Source of the DNA: an uncultured Flavobacterium sp.
Lineage (GTDB): Bacteria > Bacteroidota > Bacteroidia > Flavobacteriales > Flavobacteriaceae
Reading direction: 5' to 3'
NCBI RefSeq assembly: GCF_946478785.1
Contig: NZ_CAMLDD010000014.1
Span: 59,931 to 123,930, forward strand
Length of the DNA: 64,000 bases
Made by a program: the position numbers and the translations under genes. The notes under the pieces were generated by a model. It did no database searches, was not told the origin of the DNA, and saw only the letters and a program-made list of their open reading frames with translations. This document shows positions 26,433 through 36,144 of the stretch, piece after piece (positions within the stretch are counted from its first letter, which is position 1; every line of letters starts with the position of its first letter).

Positions 26433-27032
26433 ATGAAAGAAAAAATAATAGCCAAAGCAAGTGATCTGTTTTTAAAACTTGGTTTTAAAAGTGTAACTAT
26501 GGATGACATTGCCGGCGAAATGTGTATTTCTAAAAAAACTATTTACAAATATTTTTGCAACAAGGAGGTTCTGGTCGAAGAAAGCACATCGATGGTTCAT
26601 AGACAGGTACATGAAATTATTGATACCATTGTAGCCAAAAATTACAATGCAATTCATGAAAATTTTGAAATCAGGGAAATGTTCAGGGACATGTTTAAAA
26701 ACAATGCAGACACCTCTCCTATTTACCAGCTTAAAAAACATTATCCTGAAATATATCAAAACGTATTATCTAAAGAAATTGATCAGTGTACAGAATATTT
26801 TAGAGTCAATATATTAAAAGGTATAGAGGAAAATTTATATCGTGCTGATTTGAATATTGATATCTATGTAAAATTTTATTACACGCTGATTTTTCATATC
26901 AATGAAACAACCGTTTCGGAAAGAGAAGCACAAGAAATTGAACTGGAAGCTTTAGAATACCACACCAGAGCAATGGCAACAGAAAAAGGAATAATTGAAT
27001 TAGAAAAACAACTTAAAAGATTTACTGTATAA
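26433..27032 (+). CDS. TetR/AcrR family transcriptional regulator
   Basis: 199 residues from ATG 26433. N-terminal TetR helix-turn-helix at about 8-50 (KASDLFLKLGFKSVTMDDIAGEMCISKKTIYKYFCNKEVL). The C-terminal two thirds form the ligand-binding helical domain. It is first in an operon with tolC, adaptor and pump (22 bp to the next gene). The operator at 26372 and two in front of yceI indicate that it represses its own operon and yceI and is relieved by an unknown pump substrate. The promoter box TATATTTG (26404-26411) is upstream of this start and excludes no alternative. Confidence 0.94.
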   Translation: MKEKIIAKASDLFLKLGFKSVTMDDIAGEMCISKKTIYKYFCNKEVLVEESTSMVHRQVHEIIDTIVAKNYNAIHENFEIREMFRDMFKNNADTSPIYQLKKHYPEIYQNVLSKEIDQCTEYFRVNILKGIEENLYRADLNIDIYVKFYYTLIFHINETTVSEREAQEIELEALEYHTRAMATEKGIIELEKQLKRFTV

Positions 27033-27054
27033 TATAATCATCAATCTATAATTT

Positions 27055-28389
27055 ATGAAAAGAATAATTCTTATATTTTTGTGTTCAATTGGCCTGTCAG
27101 CCAACGCACAAGTAACAACCTTAACCTTAAAAGACGCCCTTACGTATGCGCTTCAAAATAAAGCTGATGCCAAAAAAGCAAAGTTACAGGTTGAGAACAG
27201 TGAGTACCAGATTCAGGAAGTGCGATCAAGAGCACTGCCTCAAATTTCGGCAAACGGAAATTTGACTTACAATCCCATTTTGCAATTAAATGCTTTACCG
27301 GGAGATTTTTTTGGTGCTCCCGGAACCACACTTTTAGCGCCATTAGGCCAAAAATGGACATCAACTGCAGGTCTTAATTTAACACAGACCATTTTTGATC
27401 AGTCTGTTTTTACAGGATTAAAAGCAGCCAGATCTACTCGTGAATTTTATCAAATTAACGAACAATTGACAGAAGAACAAGTAATTGAAAGAGTTGCAAA
27501 TAATTACTACGCTGTTTATGTACAGCGCGAAAGATTAATTTTATTAGACAGCAATTATGTAAATACAACTAAAGTACGTGATATCGTACAAGGGCAATTT
27601 GACAATGGCCTGGCAAAGAAAATTGATTTAGACCGTATTATTGTAAAAATGTCAAACATTGACACAGAGCGTCAACAAATTAAAAATCAGATTACACTTC
27701 AGGAAAATGCGTTGAAGTTTTATATGGGAATGCCTATTGAAGCTCAAATCGAAATTCCAAAAGAAGAATTTGAAGTGGTTCCTGCAGCATTAACAGAACA
27801 GCCAAATATTGAAAACAGAACAGAATATCTGCTTTTGAAAAAACAAGAAGAACTTTTGGTCTATAATAAAAAAGCAACCGAAGCAGGATATTACCCTACA
27901 CTTTCATTATCTGCAGGCTACAATTATATTGGTCAGGGACCTGAAATGCCTTGGTTTGCAAAACCAAAGGATGGGGTTTATTGGTCTGATTTCTCTTCAA
28001 TTGCATTTAATTTAAGAGTGCCGATCTTTACAGGTTTTGGAACACGTGCCAAAGTGAGGCAGGCAGATATTGAAATCAGAACACTTCAGGAAGACATTAA
28101 AGACACCAAACTTTCACTAGATCTGGATTACAGAAACGCAATGGCGGAGATGGAGAATAATCTTATCACGATTCAGAATCAAAAAGAAAATATGCGTTTA
28201 GCAAGAGAAATCTTAAGCGATACAAAAAACAATTACTTACAGGGACTGGCATCATTAACAGATTTACTGGATGCGGAGAATGAATCCCTTGCAGCTCAAA
28301 ATAATTTTACCCGAGCAGTCTTAAATTACAAAATTGCTGAGGTAGCACTAATCAAATCAAAAGGCGAACTAAAAACTCTTATTAAATAA
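27055..28389 (+). CDS. TolC family outer-membrane efflux protein
   Basis: 444 residues with a signal peptide (ending LSANAQ). Two OEP repeats follow: the first with LKDALTYALQNKADAKKAKLQVENSEYQIQEVRS, the second with LRLAREILSDTKNNYLQGLASLTDLLDAENE. It forms the outer-membrane channel of the tripartite pump encoded with the next two genes. Lengths and order fit RND partners. Confidence 0.94.
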   Translation: MKRIILIFLCSIGLSANAQVTTLTLKDALTYALQNKADAKKAKLQVENSEYQIQEVRSRALPQISANGNLTYNPILQLNALPGDFFGAPGTTLLAPLGQKWTSTAGLNLTQTIFDQSVFTGLKAARSTREFYQINEQLTEEQVIERVANNYYAVYVQRERLILLDSNYVNTTKVRDIVQGQFDNGLAKKIDLDRIIVKMSNIDTERQQIKNQITLQENALKFYMGMPIEAQIEIPKEEFEVVPAALTEQPNIENRTEYLLLKKQEELLVYNKKATEAGYYPTLSLSAGYNYIGQGPEMPWFAKPKDGVYWSDFSSIAFNLRVPIFTGFGTRAKVRQADIEIRTLQEDIKDTKLSLDLDYRNAMAEMENNLITIQNQKENMRLAREILSDTKNNYLQGLASLTDLLDAENESLAAQNNFTRAVLNYKIAEVALIKSKGELKTLIK

Positions 28390-28398
28390 CTAAACAAA

Positions 28399-29466
28399 AT
28401 GAAAAAAATTATTATAACCATTGTAGTCATAGTTGGAGCATTAGCACTAATTGGATACGTATTAACTAAAAATAAGGAAGAGAACAAAGCTAAAACAGAT
28501 ATCGTTGCAGAGAAAAATGCTGCAGTTTCAGTAAAAGTAACTCCGGTAAAAACAGAACAGGTTTCATTGGATTTTGTTGCAAACGGAAACTTCCAGCCTA
28601 TTCAGGAATTGACTTTCTCTGCTGAAAAATCAGGCAAAGTAATCAGTGTTCTGGTTAAGGAAGGGGATTATGTAAAAGTTGGACAAACCTTGTTGACCAT
28701 GAGAGGTGACGTTATTAATGTAAACGCACAGACAGCTCAGGCTGCTTACCAAAATGCAAAATCAGATTACAGCAGATACGAAAATGCATTTAAATCTGGC
28801 GGAGTTACAAAACAACAACTGGATCAGGCAAAATTAGCCTTAACAAATGCTGAAGCGAACCTTAAACAAGCTAATATCAATGTTGGTGATACAAGGGTAA
28901 AAGCGCCAATAAGCGGATTTATCAATAAAAAACATATTGAACCGGGTTCTATCTTAACAGGAATGCCTGCAACACCATTGTTTGATATTGTAAATGTTTC
29001 TAAGCTAAAATTAGTTGTAACGGTAAACGAGAATCAGGTTGCCAGTTTAAAGAGAGGAAACTCTGTAAACATTACAGCAAGTGTTTATCCTGATAAAATT
29101 TTTTCAGGAAAAATTACTTTTATCGCTTCAAAAGCTGATGAATCATTGAACTTTCCTGTTGAAATTGAAATCACAAACAATTCAAATAACGACTTAAAAG
29201 CAGGTATGTACGGAACTGCCAATTTTGCTTCAAAACAACAAAAGCAAAATTTGATGGTTGTACCAAGAAATGCATTCGTTGGTAGTGTAAGCAGCAACGA
29301 AATTTTTGTAGCTGAAAACGGTGTTGCAAAATTGAAAAAAGTAACTGCCGGAAGAATTTTAGGAGATAAAGTAGAAATTATCAATGGATTAAATGACGGT
29401 GAAAATGTAATTACTACGGGTCAGATTAACTTACAGGACGGTAACAAAGTAGAAATTATTAAATAA
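28399..29466 (+). CDS. RND efflux periplasmic adaptor subunit (HlyD/MFP family)
   Basis: 355 residues. An N-terminal membrane segment (about 3-22, IIITIVVIVGALALIGYVL) anchors it, without a lipobox. The barrel-sandwich hybrid (LTFSAEKSGKVISVLVKEGDYVKVGQTLL), a short helical hairpin (TAQAAYQNAKSDYSRYENAFK), then the beta-barrel and membrane-proximal domains with VVTVNENQVASLKRG follow. It bridges the pump to TolC. 9 bp downstream of tolC. A 97-bp gap with a hairpin separates it from the pump gene. Confidence 0.94.
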   Translation: MKKIIITIVVIVGALALIGYVLTKNKEENKAKTDIVAEKNAAVSVKVTPVKTEQVSLDFVANGNFQPIQELTFSAEKSGKVISVLVKEGDYVKVGQTLLTMRGDVINVNAQTAQAAYQNAKSDYSRYENAFKSGGVTKQQLDQAKLALTNAEANLKQANINVGDTRVKAPISGFINKKHIEPGSILTGMPATPLFDIVNVSKLKLVVTVNENQVASLKRGNSVNITASVYPDKIFSGKITFIASKADESLNFPVEIEITNNSNNDLKAGMYGTANFASKQQKQNLMVVPRNAFVGSVSSNEIFVAENGVAKLKKVTAGRILGDKVEIINGLNDGENVITTGQINLQDGNKVEIIK

Positions 29467-29483
29467 AAGTGATATTACTTAGT

Positions 29484-29548
29484 AGTCCTTAGTCCATAGA
29501 ATTGAATAATATTAAAACTAGGGACTAGGAGCTAAAAATCTAAGGACT
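29484..29548. other. Intra-operon inverted repeat between adaptor and pump genes
   Basis: AGTCCTTAG (29484-29492) pairs with CTAAGGACT (29540-29548), with further GGACTAG/CTAGTCC-like similarity inside. It could tune mRNA stability or pump expression, or be one more dispersed palindrome. Confidence 0.45.
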
Positions 29549-29562
29549 TAAAAAAGAAATAT

Positions 29563-32500
29563 ATGAAATTAGCCGAAATATCCATAAAACGTCCGTCGTT
29601 AGTAATTGTATTGTTTACAATTCTGACACTTGGTGGATTATTCAGTTACAGCCAGTTAGGCTATGAGCTGATCCCTAAATTTGAGCAAAACGTTATTACA
29701 ATTTCTACCATTTATCCCGGAGCTTCTCCAAGTGAGGTTGAAAACACAGTAACCAAAAAAATTGAAGATGCGATTGCATCCTTAGAAAACGTAAAGAAAA
29801 TTGACTCGAAATCATACGAAAGTTTGTCTATTGTTTCTATTACGCTGACATCAAATGCAAAAGTCGATTTTTCCCTAAACGATGCGCAGCGAAAAATCAA
29901 TGCGATCATAAGTGACTTGCCAGATGATGCCGAGACACCTTCGTTAACTAAATTCTCGTTGAGTGATTTACCTATCATGACATTGGGTGCAAACGGAAAA
30001 ATGGATGAAGCTGCTTTTTATGACTTAATTGATAAAAAAATCGCTCCTATCCTTTCTCGTGTACAAGGTGTGGCACAGGTAAATATCATTGGTGGATCTG
30101 AGCGTGAGATTCAGGTAAACCTAGATGCATTAAAAATGCAGGGCTACGGACTATCTATCCCTCAGGTACAACAAAACATTCTTACTTCGAACCTGGATTT
30201 CCCAACGGGAAATATCCAGACCCGTGACCAAAAAATATTAATTCGTTTAGCAGGTAAATATAAAAATGTTGAAGAGTTAAGAAATCTGGTGGTATCATCT
30301 CAAAACGGAATTCAGATTCGTCTAAAAGAAATTGCGGATGTTCAGGATACGCAAAAAGTAGCCGAAAAAATCTCCCGTGTAGATCAAAAAAGCGCAATTG
30401 TTTTGCAAATCGTAAAACAATCTGATGCAAATGCGGTGGCAGTAAGTGAGCAATTATTGAAAACTATTGCTGTTCTTGAAAAGGATTATGCAAAAAATGA
30501 ATTGAAATTAGAAGTTGCAAAAGATAGTACCATTTTTACTCTTGAAGCTGCAGATTCTGTTGTTCACGATTTATTGATAGCAGTTATCCTGGTAGCATTT
30601 GTAATGTTGTTCTTCCTGCACAGTATTAGAAACTCGTTAATTGTAATGGTGTCTATTCCAGCCTCTTTGATTGCGACTTTTATTGGTATTTATTTAATGG
30701 GATATACTTTAAACTTAATGAGTTTATTAGGACTATCTCTGGTGGTAGGTATTCTGGTCGATGATGCGATTGTGGTTTTAGAAAATATCTACAGGCACAT
30801 GGAAATGGGGAAAAGCAGAATCCGTGCGTCCTACGATGGAACTGCCGAAATTGGCGGAACAGTAACTTCGATTACTTTGGTAATTGTGGTGGTATTCCTG
30901 CCTATTGCGATGAGTTCTGGTTTGGTTTCTAATATTATTACACAATTCTGTGTTACGGTAATTATATCCACTTTATTGTCACTTTTGGCTTCCTTTACTA
31001 TTATTCCATGGTTATCATCACGTTTTGGTAAATTAGAGCATATTGAAGGAAAGAATTTATTTGGAAGAATTATTCTTGGTTTCGAAAGCTATTTAACACG
31101 TTTTACAAACTGGGTTTCTGACCTTTTAACCTGGTGTCTGGATCATTATATTAAAACATTTGTTGTTGTTCTTGTATTGTTCTTTGCTTCGACAATTGGA
31201 TTAATGGGTGGTGGTTTCATTGGAGGAGAGTTTTTCGCCTCTTCTGATAGTGGAGAGTTCTTAGTTCAGATCGAAATGCCGAAAGATGCTTCATTAGAGC
31301 AAACCAATTTCATGACCCAAAAAGCAGAAGCTTATTTGAGAGGTGAGGAATATGTTCAGAGCCAGATTACAACAGTAGGACAAACTTCTGAAGGTTTTGG
31401 GGCATCTCAGGCTACAGCTTACAAAGCAGAGATCGACGTAAAAATGATTGAGCAAAAAGACCGTACAGATGATGCATCAGTTTATGCTGCAAAAATTAAA
31501 CGTAAGCTGGAGAAAGTATTGGTTGGGGCAAAAGTAAAAACGGTTCCGGTTGGTATTTTAGGAACTGCAGAAGATGCTACTTTAGGATTGATTGTAACCG
31601 GTCCCTCGACAGAAGCAGCAATGAAATTTGCAAAATTAGCAGAAGCTGAATTACGTACTATTCCCGGAACTACAGAGATTAAATTAACGGTTGAAGAAGG
31701 AAATCCCGAAATTAACGTAAAAGTTGACCGTGATAAAATGGCGGCTTTAGGTTTGACACTACAAACAGTTGGTCTAACTATGCAAACTGCCTTTAGCGGA
31801 AATACCGATGGAAAATACAGAGCTGGTGAATACGAATATGATATTAATATCAGATACAATGCATTTGACAGAAAAAGTATTACTGATGTTAGTAATTTAA
31901 TTTTCATTAACGCAGCTGGTCAGCAAATCAAACTATCTCAATTTGCTGATATAACAGAAGGCTCAGGACCAAGCCAGTTAGAGCGTAGAGACAAATCGGC
32001 TTCTGTAACAGTAAAAGGACAGAACGTTGGGGTTCCTTCCGGAACAATTGTGGCGCAATGGCAGGAGAAATTAGATAAACTTGAAAAACCGGCCGGTGTA
32101 AACTACATTTGGGGTGGTGACCAGGAAAACCAAAGTGAAGGTTTTGGTACATTAGGAATTGCTTTATTAGCCGCTATTATTTTGGTTTATCTGGTAATGG
32201 TGAGTTTATATGACAGTTTCGTTCACCCGTTTGTGGTATTGTTTGCGATCCCGCTTTCGTTTATTGGTGCGATGTTGGCTTTGGCTTTAACAAATAACTC
32301 ATTGAATATCTTTACCATTTTAGGTATTATCATGTTGATTGGTCTGGTGTGTAAAAATGCAATCATGCTTGTCGATTATACCAACCAAAGAAGAGCAGCA
32401 GGAGAGTCAATCAGAACGGCATTAATTCAGGCGAATCACGCTCGTTTACGTCCGATTTTGATGACTACAATTGCGATGGTATTTGGTATGTTCCCAATTG

Positions 32501-32739
32501 CATTGGCATCAGGAGCTGGAGCTGAGTGGAAAAACGGTTTGGCATGGGTAATTATCGGAGGATTAATTTCTTCCTTATTCCTAACCTTAATTGTGGTTCC
32601 TGTTATTTATAACATCATGGAAAAAATAATTGCTAAAGTTAGCAAAGGAGACAAAATCGATTACGAAGCTGAAATGGTTGCCGATTATACGCCAACAGAA
32701 GTAAGTGAAGATGGTTTTAATCCGAAACACACCCATTAA
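29563..32739 (+). CDS. RND family efflux permease (AcrB/HAE1-like)
   Basis: 1058 residues, the size of AcrB. N-terminal KLAEISIKRPSLVIVLFTIL, then a large periplasmic loop, TM helices 2-6 with LSLVVGILVDDAIVVLENIYRHME (TM4 with the Asp-Asp proton relay), a second loop, and TM8-12 with MLIGLVCKNAIMLVDYTNQRR carrying the counterpart Lys. It exports hydrophobic or amphiphilic compounds using the proton gradient. Operon: tetR-tolC-adaptor-pump. A hairpin terminator follows at 32763. Confidence 0.96.
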   Translation: MKLAEISIKRPSLVIVLFTILTLGGLFSYSQLGYELIPKFEQNVITISTIYPGASPSEVENTVTKKIEDAIASLENVKKIDSKSYESLSIVSITLTSNAKVDFSLNDAQRKINAIISDLPDDAETPSLTKFSLSDLPIMTLGANGKMDEAAFYDLIDKKIAPILSRVQGVAQVNIIGGSEREIQVNLDALKMQGYGLSIPQVQQNILTSNLDFPTGNIQTRDQKILIRLAGKYKNVEELRNLVVSSQNGIQIRLKEIADVQDTQKVAEKISRVDQKSAIVLQIVKQSDANAVAVSEQLLKTIAVLEKDYAKNELKLEVAKDSTIFTLEAADSVVHDLLIAVILVAFVMLFFLHSIRNSLIVMVSIPASLIATFIGIYLMGYTLNLMSLLGLSLVVGILVDDAIVVLENIYRHMEMGKSRIRASYDGTAEIGGTVTSITLVIVVVFLPIAMSSGLVSNIITQFCVTVIISTLLSLLASFTIIPWLSSRFGKLEHIEGKNLFGRIILGFESYLTRFTNWVSDLLTWCLDHYIKTFVVVLVLFFASTIGLMGGGFIGGEFFASSDSGEFLVQIEMPKDASLEQTNFMTQKAEAYLRGEEYVQSQITTVGQTSEGFGASQATAYKAEIDVKMIEQKDRTDDASVYAAKIKRKLEKVLVGAKVKTVPVGILGTAEDATLGLIVTGPSTEAAMKFAKLAEAELRTIPGTTEIKLTVEEGNPEINVKVDRDKMAALGLTLQTVGLTMQTAFSGNTDGKYRAGEYEYDINIRYNAFDRKSITDVSNLIFINAAGQQIKLSQFADITEGSGPSQLERRDKSASVTVKGQNVGVPSGTIVAQWQEKLDKLEKPAGVNYIWGGDQENQSEGFGTLGIALLAAIILVYLVMVSLYDSFVHPFVVLFAIPLSFIGAMLALALTNNSLNIFTILGIIMLIGLVCKNAIMLVDYTNQRRAAGESIRTALIQANHARLRPILMTTIAMVFGMFPIALASGAGAEWKNGLAWVIIGGLISSLFLTLIVVPVIYNIMEKIIAKVSKGDKIDYEAEMVADYTPTEVSEDGFNPKHTH

Positions 32740-32762
32740 TACATAATTTAATTTTAGATTTT

Positions 32763-32795
32763 AAAGCCTGTTCATCAATTTGAACAGGCTTTTTT
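32763..32795 (+). terminator. Terminator of the efflux operon
   Basis: AAAGCCTGTTCA, 6-base loop, TGAACAGGCTTT and a T run, 24 bp after the pump stop. Confidence 0.88.
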
Positions 32796-32870
32796 ACTTA
32801 AGTTTTAATTAAAACCTCCTAAGATGTTAATTTTTTAAACAATATTAAATTTTACCCTTTTACTAATATT

Positions 32871-32887
32871 TTATTTAGAATAAATAA
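32871..32887. promoter_or_regulatory. Palindrome upstream of the TonB receptor promoter (possible Fur-like site)
   Basis: TTATTTA-GAA-TAAATAA, perfect 7-bp arms, 8 bp before the promoter TTG at 32895. The A/T form and the iron-uptake genes downstream make an iron regulator a fair guess, but the match to a known Fur box is not close. Confidence 0.4.
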
Positions 32888-32894
32888 GAATAGC

Positions 32895-32925
32895 TTGCAT
32901 AGTTTATATTCAAAACTTAAATTTG
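32895..32925 (+). promoter_or_regulatory. Promoter of the TonB-dependent receptor gene
   Basis: TTG (32895-32897), 20-bp spacer, TAAATTTG (32918-32925). It overlaps the earliest in-frame start of the frame (TTG 32895), which supports the ATG at 32952 instead. Confidence 0.6.
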
Positions 32926-32951
32926 CGCTATCAAAAACAATTCTAAATAAG

Positions 32952-35441
32952 ATGAAAATAAAATTTGCAATACCACTATTAAGTTTATTATTTATTTTGC
33001 TAACAAGTACAAACGTCTGGGCTCAGGAAAAAGCTACCATTAAAGGACAGGTTAGTCTAACAAACAATGTCTATGCTGATAATGTTTCTATAATATTAAA
33101 AGGAACTAAAATTGGAACCACTACAGATAGTCAGGGAAACTACGAAATTAAAAATATTAAACCAGGGAATTACGTTATTCGTGTTTCTTCTATTGGTTAT
33201 TCTTCGAAAGAAAAAAGTATTTCATTAAACACAGGAGATGAAATAATCGAAAATTTTACAATTAGTCCAAATTCTGAAGAATTAGATGAAATCGTTGTAA
33301 ACGGTAACAAGAAAAACACATTTGCCCGTAAAGAAACACAGCAAGTCTCAAGATTACCTCTTAAAAATCTTGAAAACCCACAAGTTTATACTACCATTAC
33401 AAGTGAACTTTTAAAAGATCAGGTAGTGACAAACATAGATGATGCCTTAAAAAATGCTCCTGGTATACAACCCTTATGGACGTCAACCGGACGTGGTTCT
33501 GACGGTGCAGGTTACTTTTCATTACGTGGTTTTGCCGTTCAGCCAAGAGCTCTTAACGGACTTCCTGGTTTATCTAATGGAAGTTTAGATCCGGCAAACA
33601 TTGATAAAATTGAAGTAATCAAAGGGCCTTCAGGAACCTTATTTGGAAGTACCATCGTTTCTTATGGAGGCTTAATCAACATTACTACTAAAACTCCCTA
33701 CGATCATTTTGGCGGAGAAGTTAATTATACAACTGGCTCTTATGGTTTGAATAGGGTAACAGCAGATATCAATACACCTTTAAACGAAGAGAAAACGGTT
33801 AATCTTAGGGTAAATACTGCTTATCATAACGAAAACAGCTTTCAGGATGCAGGGTTCAGAAAGGCATATTTTGTAGCTCCATCATTGTCTTACAAAGCTT
33901 CAGAAAGACTTTCGTTTGTAATAAATACCGAATTTTTAAGCAATGAAGCAACCAATGCAACCATGTTATTTTTAACCCGCTCTACTCCACTAAGAGTTAA
34001 AAATATGGATGAGTTAGGATACGACAATAAACGTTCTTACACCAACAATCAATTATCGATAAAAACACCTTCATTCAACTTGCAGGGTCAAATGTTTTAC
34101 AAAATTAATGATTCCTGGACTTCTCAGACAGCAGTTTCCAGAACATCTGCTAAATCAGAAGGATACTACAGCTATTTATTTGATAATACCGACATATTAT
34201 TACCTAATTCTACCGTACGAAAATATGATGGCATTGACAACGGTCTTGTGTTCGAAAGGTCTATAAATTATCAAAACTCAACTACATTAGCTACTGATAT
34301 TCAGCAAAATTTTATTGGTGATTTCAAAATTGGAAACATGAGAAACCGTGTTGTTGCCGGATTGGATTACTTTAATCGTCAAATTATTGATAATGGTACG
34401 GGTTATATACAAAATGGCGCTGTTTATATTGGAAGTGATAACTTACAAACTGTAAACGAAGCAGTGTTTAAAATCACAACTCCATCACAATACATAACAA
34501 CTGGCGACAATGGAAAACTTAGCCAGAATGCTACCGATGCCTTATTAGCCGGGGCAACAGTTAATAATTCCAAACAAAAACAAGAAGTATATAGTGCCTA
34601 TGTATCAAATGTAATCAACTTTTTACCTAATTTATCTGCCATGGCAAGTTTGCGTGTAGACCGTTTTATGAATGCCCAAAATGGAGGTTACAACCAGACA
34701 ACGCTTTCGCCTAAATTTGGTGTGGTTTATCAACCTGTTCTGGACAAAGTATCTCTTTTTGCTAACTACATGAACGGATTTACAAATGTAGCTCCTGTGG
34801 AAGACATCAATGGTACAACCAGAACTCCTCGTGTGCTTGATCCGGAACATGCTGATCAATTGGAATTTGGAACTAAATTAAATTTATTCGAAGAAAAACT
34901 ATATGCTACTTTTAGCTACTACAAAATTAAGGTAACTGACCGCGTTTATAACATTCGTAACTCTGCTACAGACGTAACTTACTATCAGGATGGCGCTCAG
35001 GAAAACGAAGGCTTTGAAGCAGAGATTATTGCTAACCCAGTACAGGGATTGAACATTGTAGCTGGTTACAGTTATGTAGATGCGGGTGTAACAAAAGGGG
35101 ATATCAATACAGTAGGTTACAGACCAACAAGTGCAGGTGCTTATAATAGTGCGAATTTATGGGCAAGCTACCGTTTCCAAAACAATGCATTAAAAGGGTT
35201 TGGTTTAGGATTTGGAGGTAACTTTTCCGGTGAAAATAAAATTACTCACGGTCTTGTAACAGGAACTTTCACTATTCCACAATACACGGTTTTAAATTCA
35301 TCCATTTTTTACGGAACAGAAAAATACACATTGACATTAAAATTAGACAATATTGCTAATGTGGATACTTATGATGGCTGGTCAACAATTCATCCAAGAA
35401 ACATGAGAGCTGTTGCTGCCAATTTCTCTTTTAGATTCTAA
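32952..35441 (+). CDS. TonB-dependent siderophore receptor
   Basis: 829 residues from ATG 32952. Signal peptide about 1-24 (ending NVWAQ). A carboxypeptidase-regulatory-like domain (about 30-105, IKGQVSLTNNVYADNVSIIL and KPGNYVIRVSSIGY) precedes the plug (about 130-250, LPLKNLENPQVYTTITSELL, GSLDPANIDKIEVIKGPSGT), then a 22-strand barrel ending in NFSFRF. Such receptors take up ferric siderophores with TonB energy. The following three genes (small membrane proteins and PepSY) resemble the FoxB-type reduction set, which supports a siderophore, not a carbohydrate, substrate. No SusD partner is adjacent. Confidence 0.94.
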   Translation: MKIKFAIPLLSLLFILLTSTNVWAQEKATIKGQVSLTNNVYADNVSIILKGTKIGTTTDSQGNYEIKNIKPGNYVIRVSSIGYSSKEKSISLNTGDEIIENFTISPNSEELDEIVVNGNKKNTFARKETQQVSRLPLKNLENPQVYTTITSELLKDQVVTNIDDALKNAPGIQPLWTSTGRGSDGAGYFSLRGFAVQPRALNGLPGLSNGSLDPANIDKIEVIKGPSGTLFGSTIVSYGGLINITTKTPYDHFGGEVNYTTGSYGLNRVTADINTPLNEEKTVNLRVNTAYHNENSFQDAGFRKAYFVAPSLSYKASERLSFVINTEFLSNEATNATMLFLTRSTPLRVKNMDELGYDNKRSYTNNQLSIKTPSFNLQGQMFYKINDSWTSQTAVSRTSAKSEGYYSYLFDNTDILLPNSTVRKYDGIDNGLVFERSINYQNSTTLATDIQQNFIGDFKIGNMRNRVVAGLDYFNRQIIDNGTGYIQNGAVYIGSDNLQTVNEAVFKITTPSQYITTGDNGKLSQNATDALLAGATVNNSKQKQEVYSAYVSNVINFLPNLSAMASLRVDRFMNAQNGGYNQTTLSPKFGVVYQPVLDKVSLFANYMNGFTNVAPVEDINGTTRTPRVLDPEHADQLEFGTKLNLFEEKLYATFSYYKIKVTDRVYNIRNSATDVTYYQDGAQENEGFEAEIIANPVQGLNIVAGYSYVDAGVTKGDINTVGYRPTSAGAYNSANLWASYRFQNNALKGFGLGFGGNFSGENKITHGLVTGTFTIPQYTVLNSSIFYGTEKYTLTLKLDNIANVDTYDGWSTIHPRNMRAVAANFSFRF

Positions 35442-35453
35442 ATAAATAACACT

Positions 35454-35487
35454 AAAGCACCTTCCGGTAATCTGGAAAGGTGCTTTT
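35454..35487 (+). terminator. Hairpin after the receptor gene
   Basis: AAAGCACCTTCC, 8 bases, GGAAAGGTGCTTTT: a stem with one bulged base and a T run, 12 bp after the stop and 15 bp before the next start. It may only partly terminate, giving reduced downstream expression. Confidence 0.7.
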
Positions 35488-35502
35488 CAAATTTTTAAAA
35501 TT

Positions 35503-35835
35503 ATGATAACAATCGCTAGTCTTATCGTTTTTTTAGCTTTTTACACACTTTATTACACTTCAAAAAGAGCTGTTTTATCGTATGATTTAGGTTTTGAAAA
35601 ATGGATGCAGAAAAATCCGAAACAAACCAAAATTACAGGATTAGTTTTGCTTTTATTGGCCTATGGCTTTTGGCTTTTTTCACAATCTTTGTGCTGTGGA
35701 ACTTTGATGTTTTTTATTCAGCTGATGACTATCGGGAGCTTAATTGTGCTTTTGACTCCACTGAAAAAAATAAGCCGGTCAACGCTATTGATTCTTTTTA
35801 TAATAATCGCTTTATTAGAATTTTATTACTCATAA
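35503..35835 (+). CDS. Small membrane protein of an iron-uptake cluster (DUF3325-like)
   Basis: 110 residues with three or four hydrophobic helices (IASLIVFLAFYTLYY, TGLVLLLLAYGFWLF, FFIQLMTIGSLIVLL, LLILFIIIALLEFYY). Size and neighbours (siderophore receptor, another small membrane protein, PepSY protein) resemble the DUF3325 member of FoxB-type clusters in Proteobacteria. Assignment rests on context and topology, with weak motif support. Confidence 0.75.
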   Translation: MITIASLIVFLAFYTLYYTSKRAVLSYDLGFEKWMQKNPKQTKITGLVLLLLAYGFWLFSQSLCCGTLMFFIQLMTIGSLIVLLTPLKKISRSTLLILFIIIALLEFYYS

Positions 35836-35838
35836 AAA

Positions 35839-36141
35839 ATGCCAGCAAATCCTAAATATCTAACAAAATCTAAATGGCAACGGTTTGCCAAAATTACAGC
35901 TGCCATTCTGGGTGGCTATTTTGCTTCTGTCACATTTCATTTGGCTTTAGCTTCCTGGTTCAACCGTGCAAATATTCTTATAACAATGGCTTTTAGCGCT
36001 TTTATCCTTTGGGTAGCGTTAATGGTTGTTGCTTTTTTAGCAAAAAATGGATGGAAAATCTGGATGATTTATATACTCCTGTCGCTAATTTTCTCCCTTT
36101 TAATTTATTTAGGGCAAACGTATAACCCAATGGAACAATAA
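35839..36141 (+). CDS. Small membrane protein of an iron-uptake cluster (DUF3649-like)
   Basis: 100 residues, three transmembrane segments (ITAAILGGYFASVTFHLAL, ILITMAFSAFILWVALMVVAFL, WMIYILLSLIFSLLIYLG). The first helix with its GGYF and histidine resembles DUF3649 proteins encoded with PepSY and TonB receptor genes. It starts 3 bp after the preceding gene and ends 3 bp before the PepSY gene, so it is in one operon. Confidence 0.75.
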   Translation: MPANPKYLTKSKWQRFAKITAAILGGYFASVTFHLALASWFNRANILITMAFSAFILWVALMVVAFLAKNGWKIWMIYILLSLIFSLLIYLGQTYNPMEQ

Positions 36142-36144
36142 CTA

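Noticed and set aside
32871..32887. Confident Fur box
   Set aside because: The palindrome is A/T-only apart from the centre and does not match a Fur consensus closely; kept only as a possible site.
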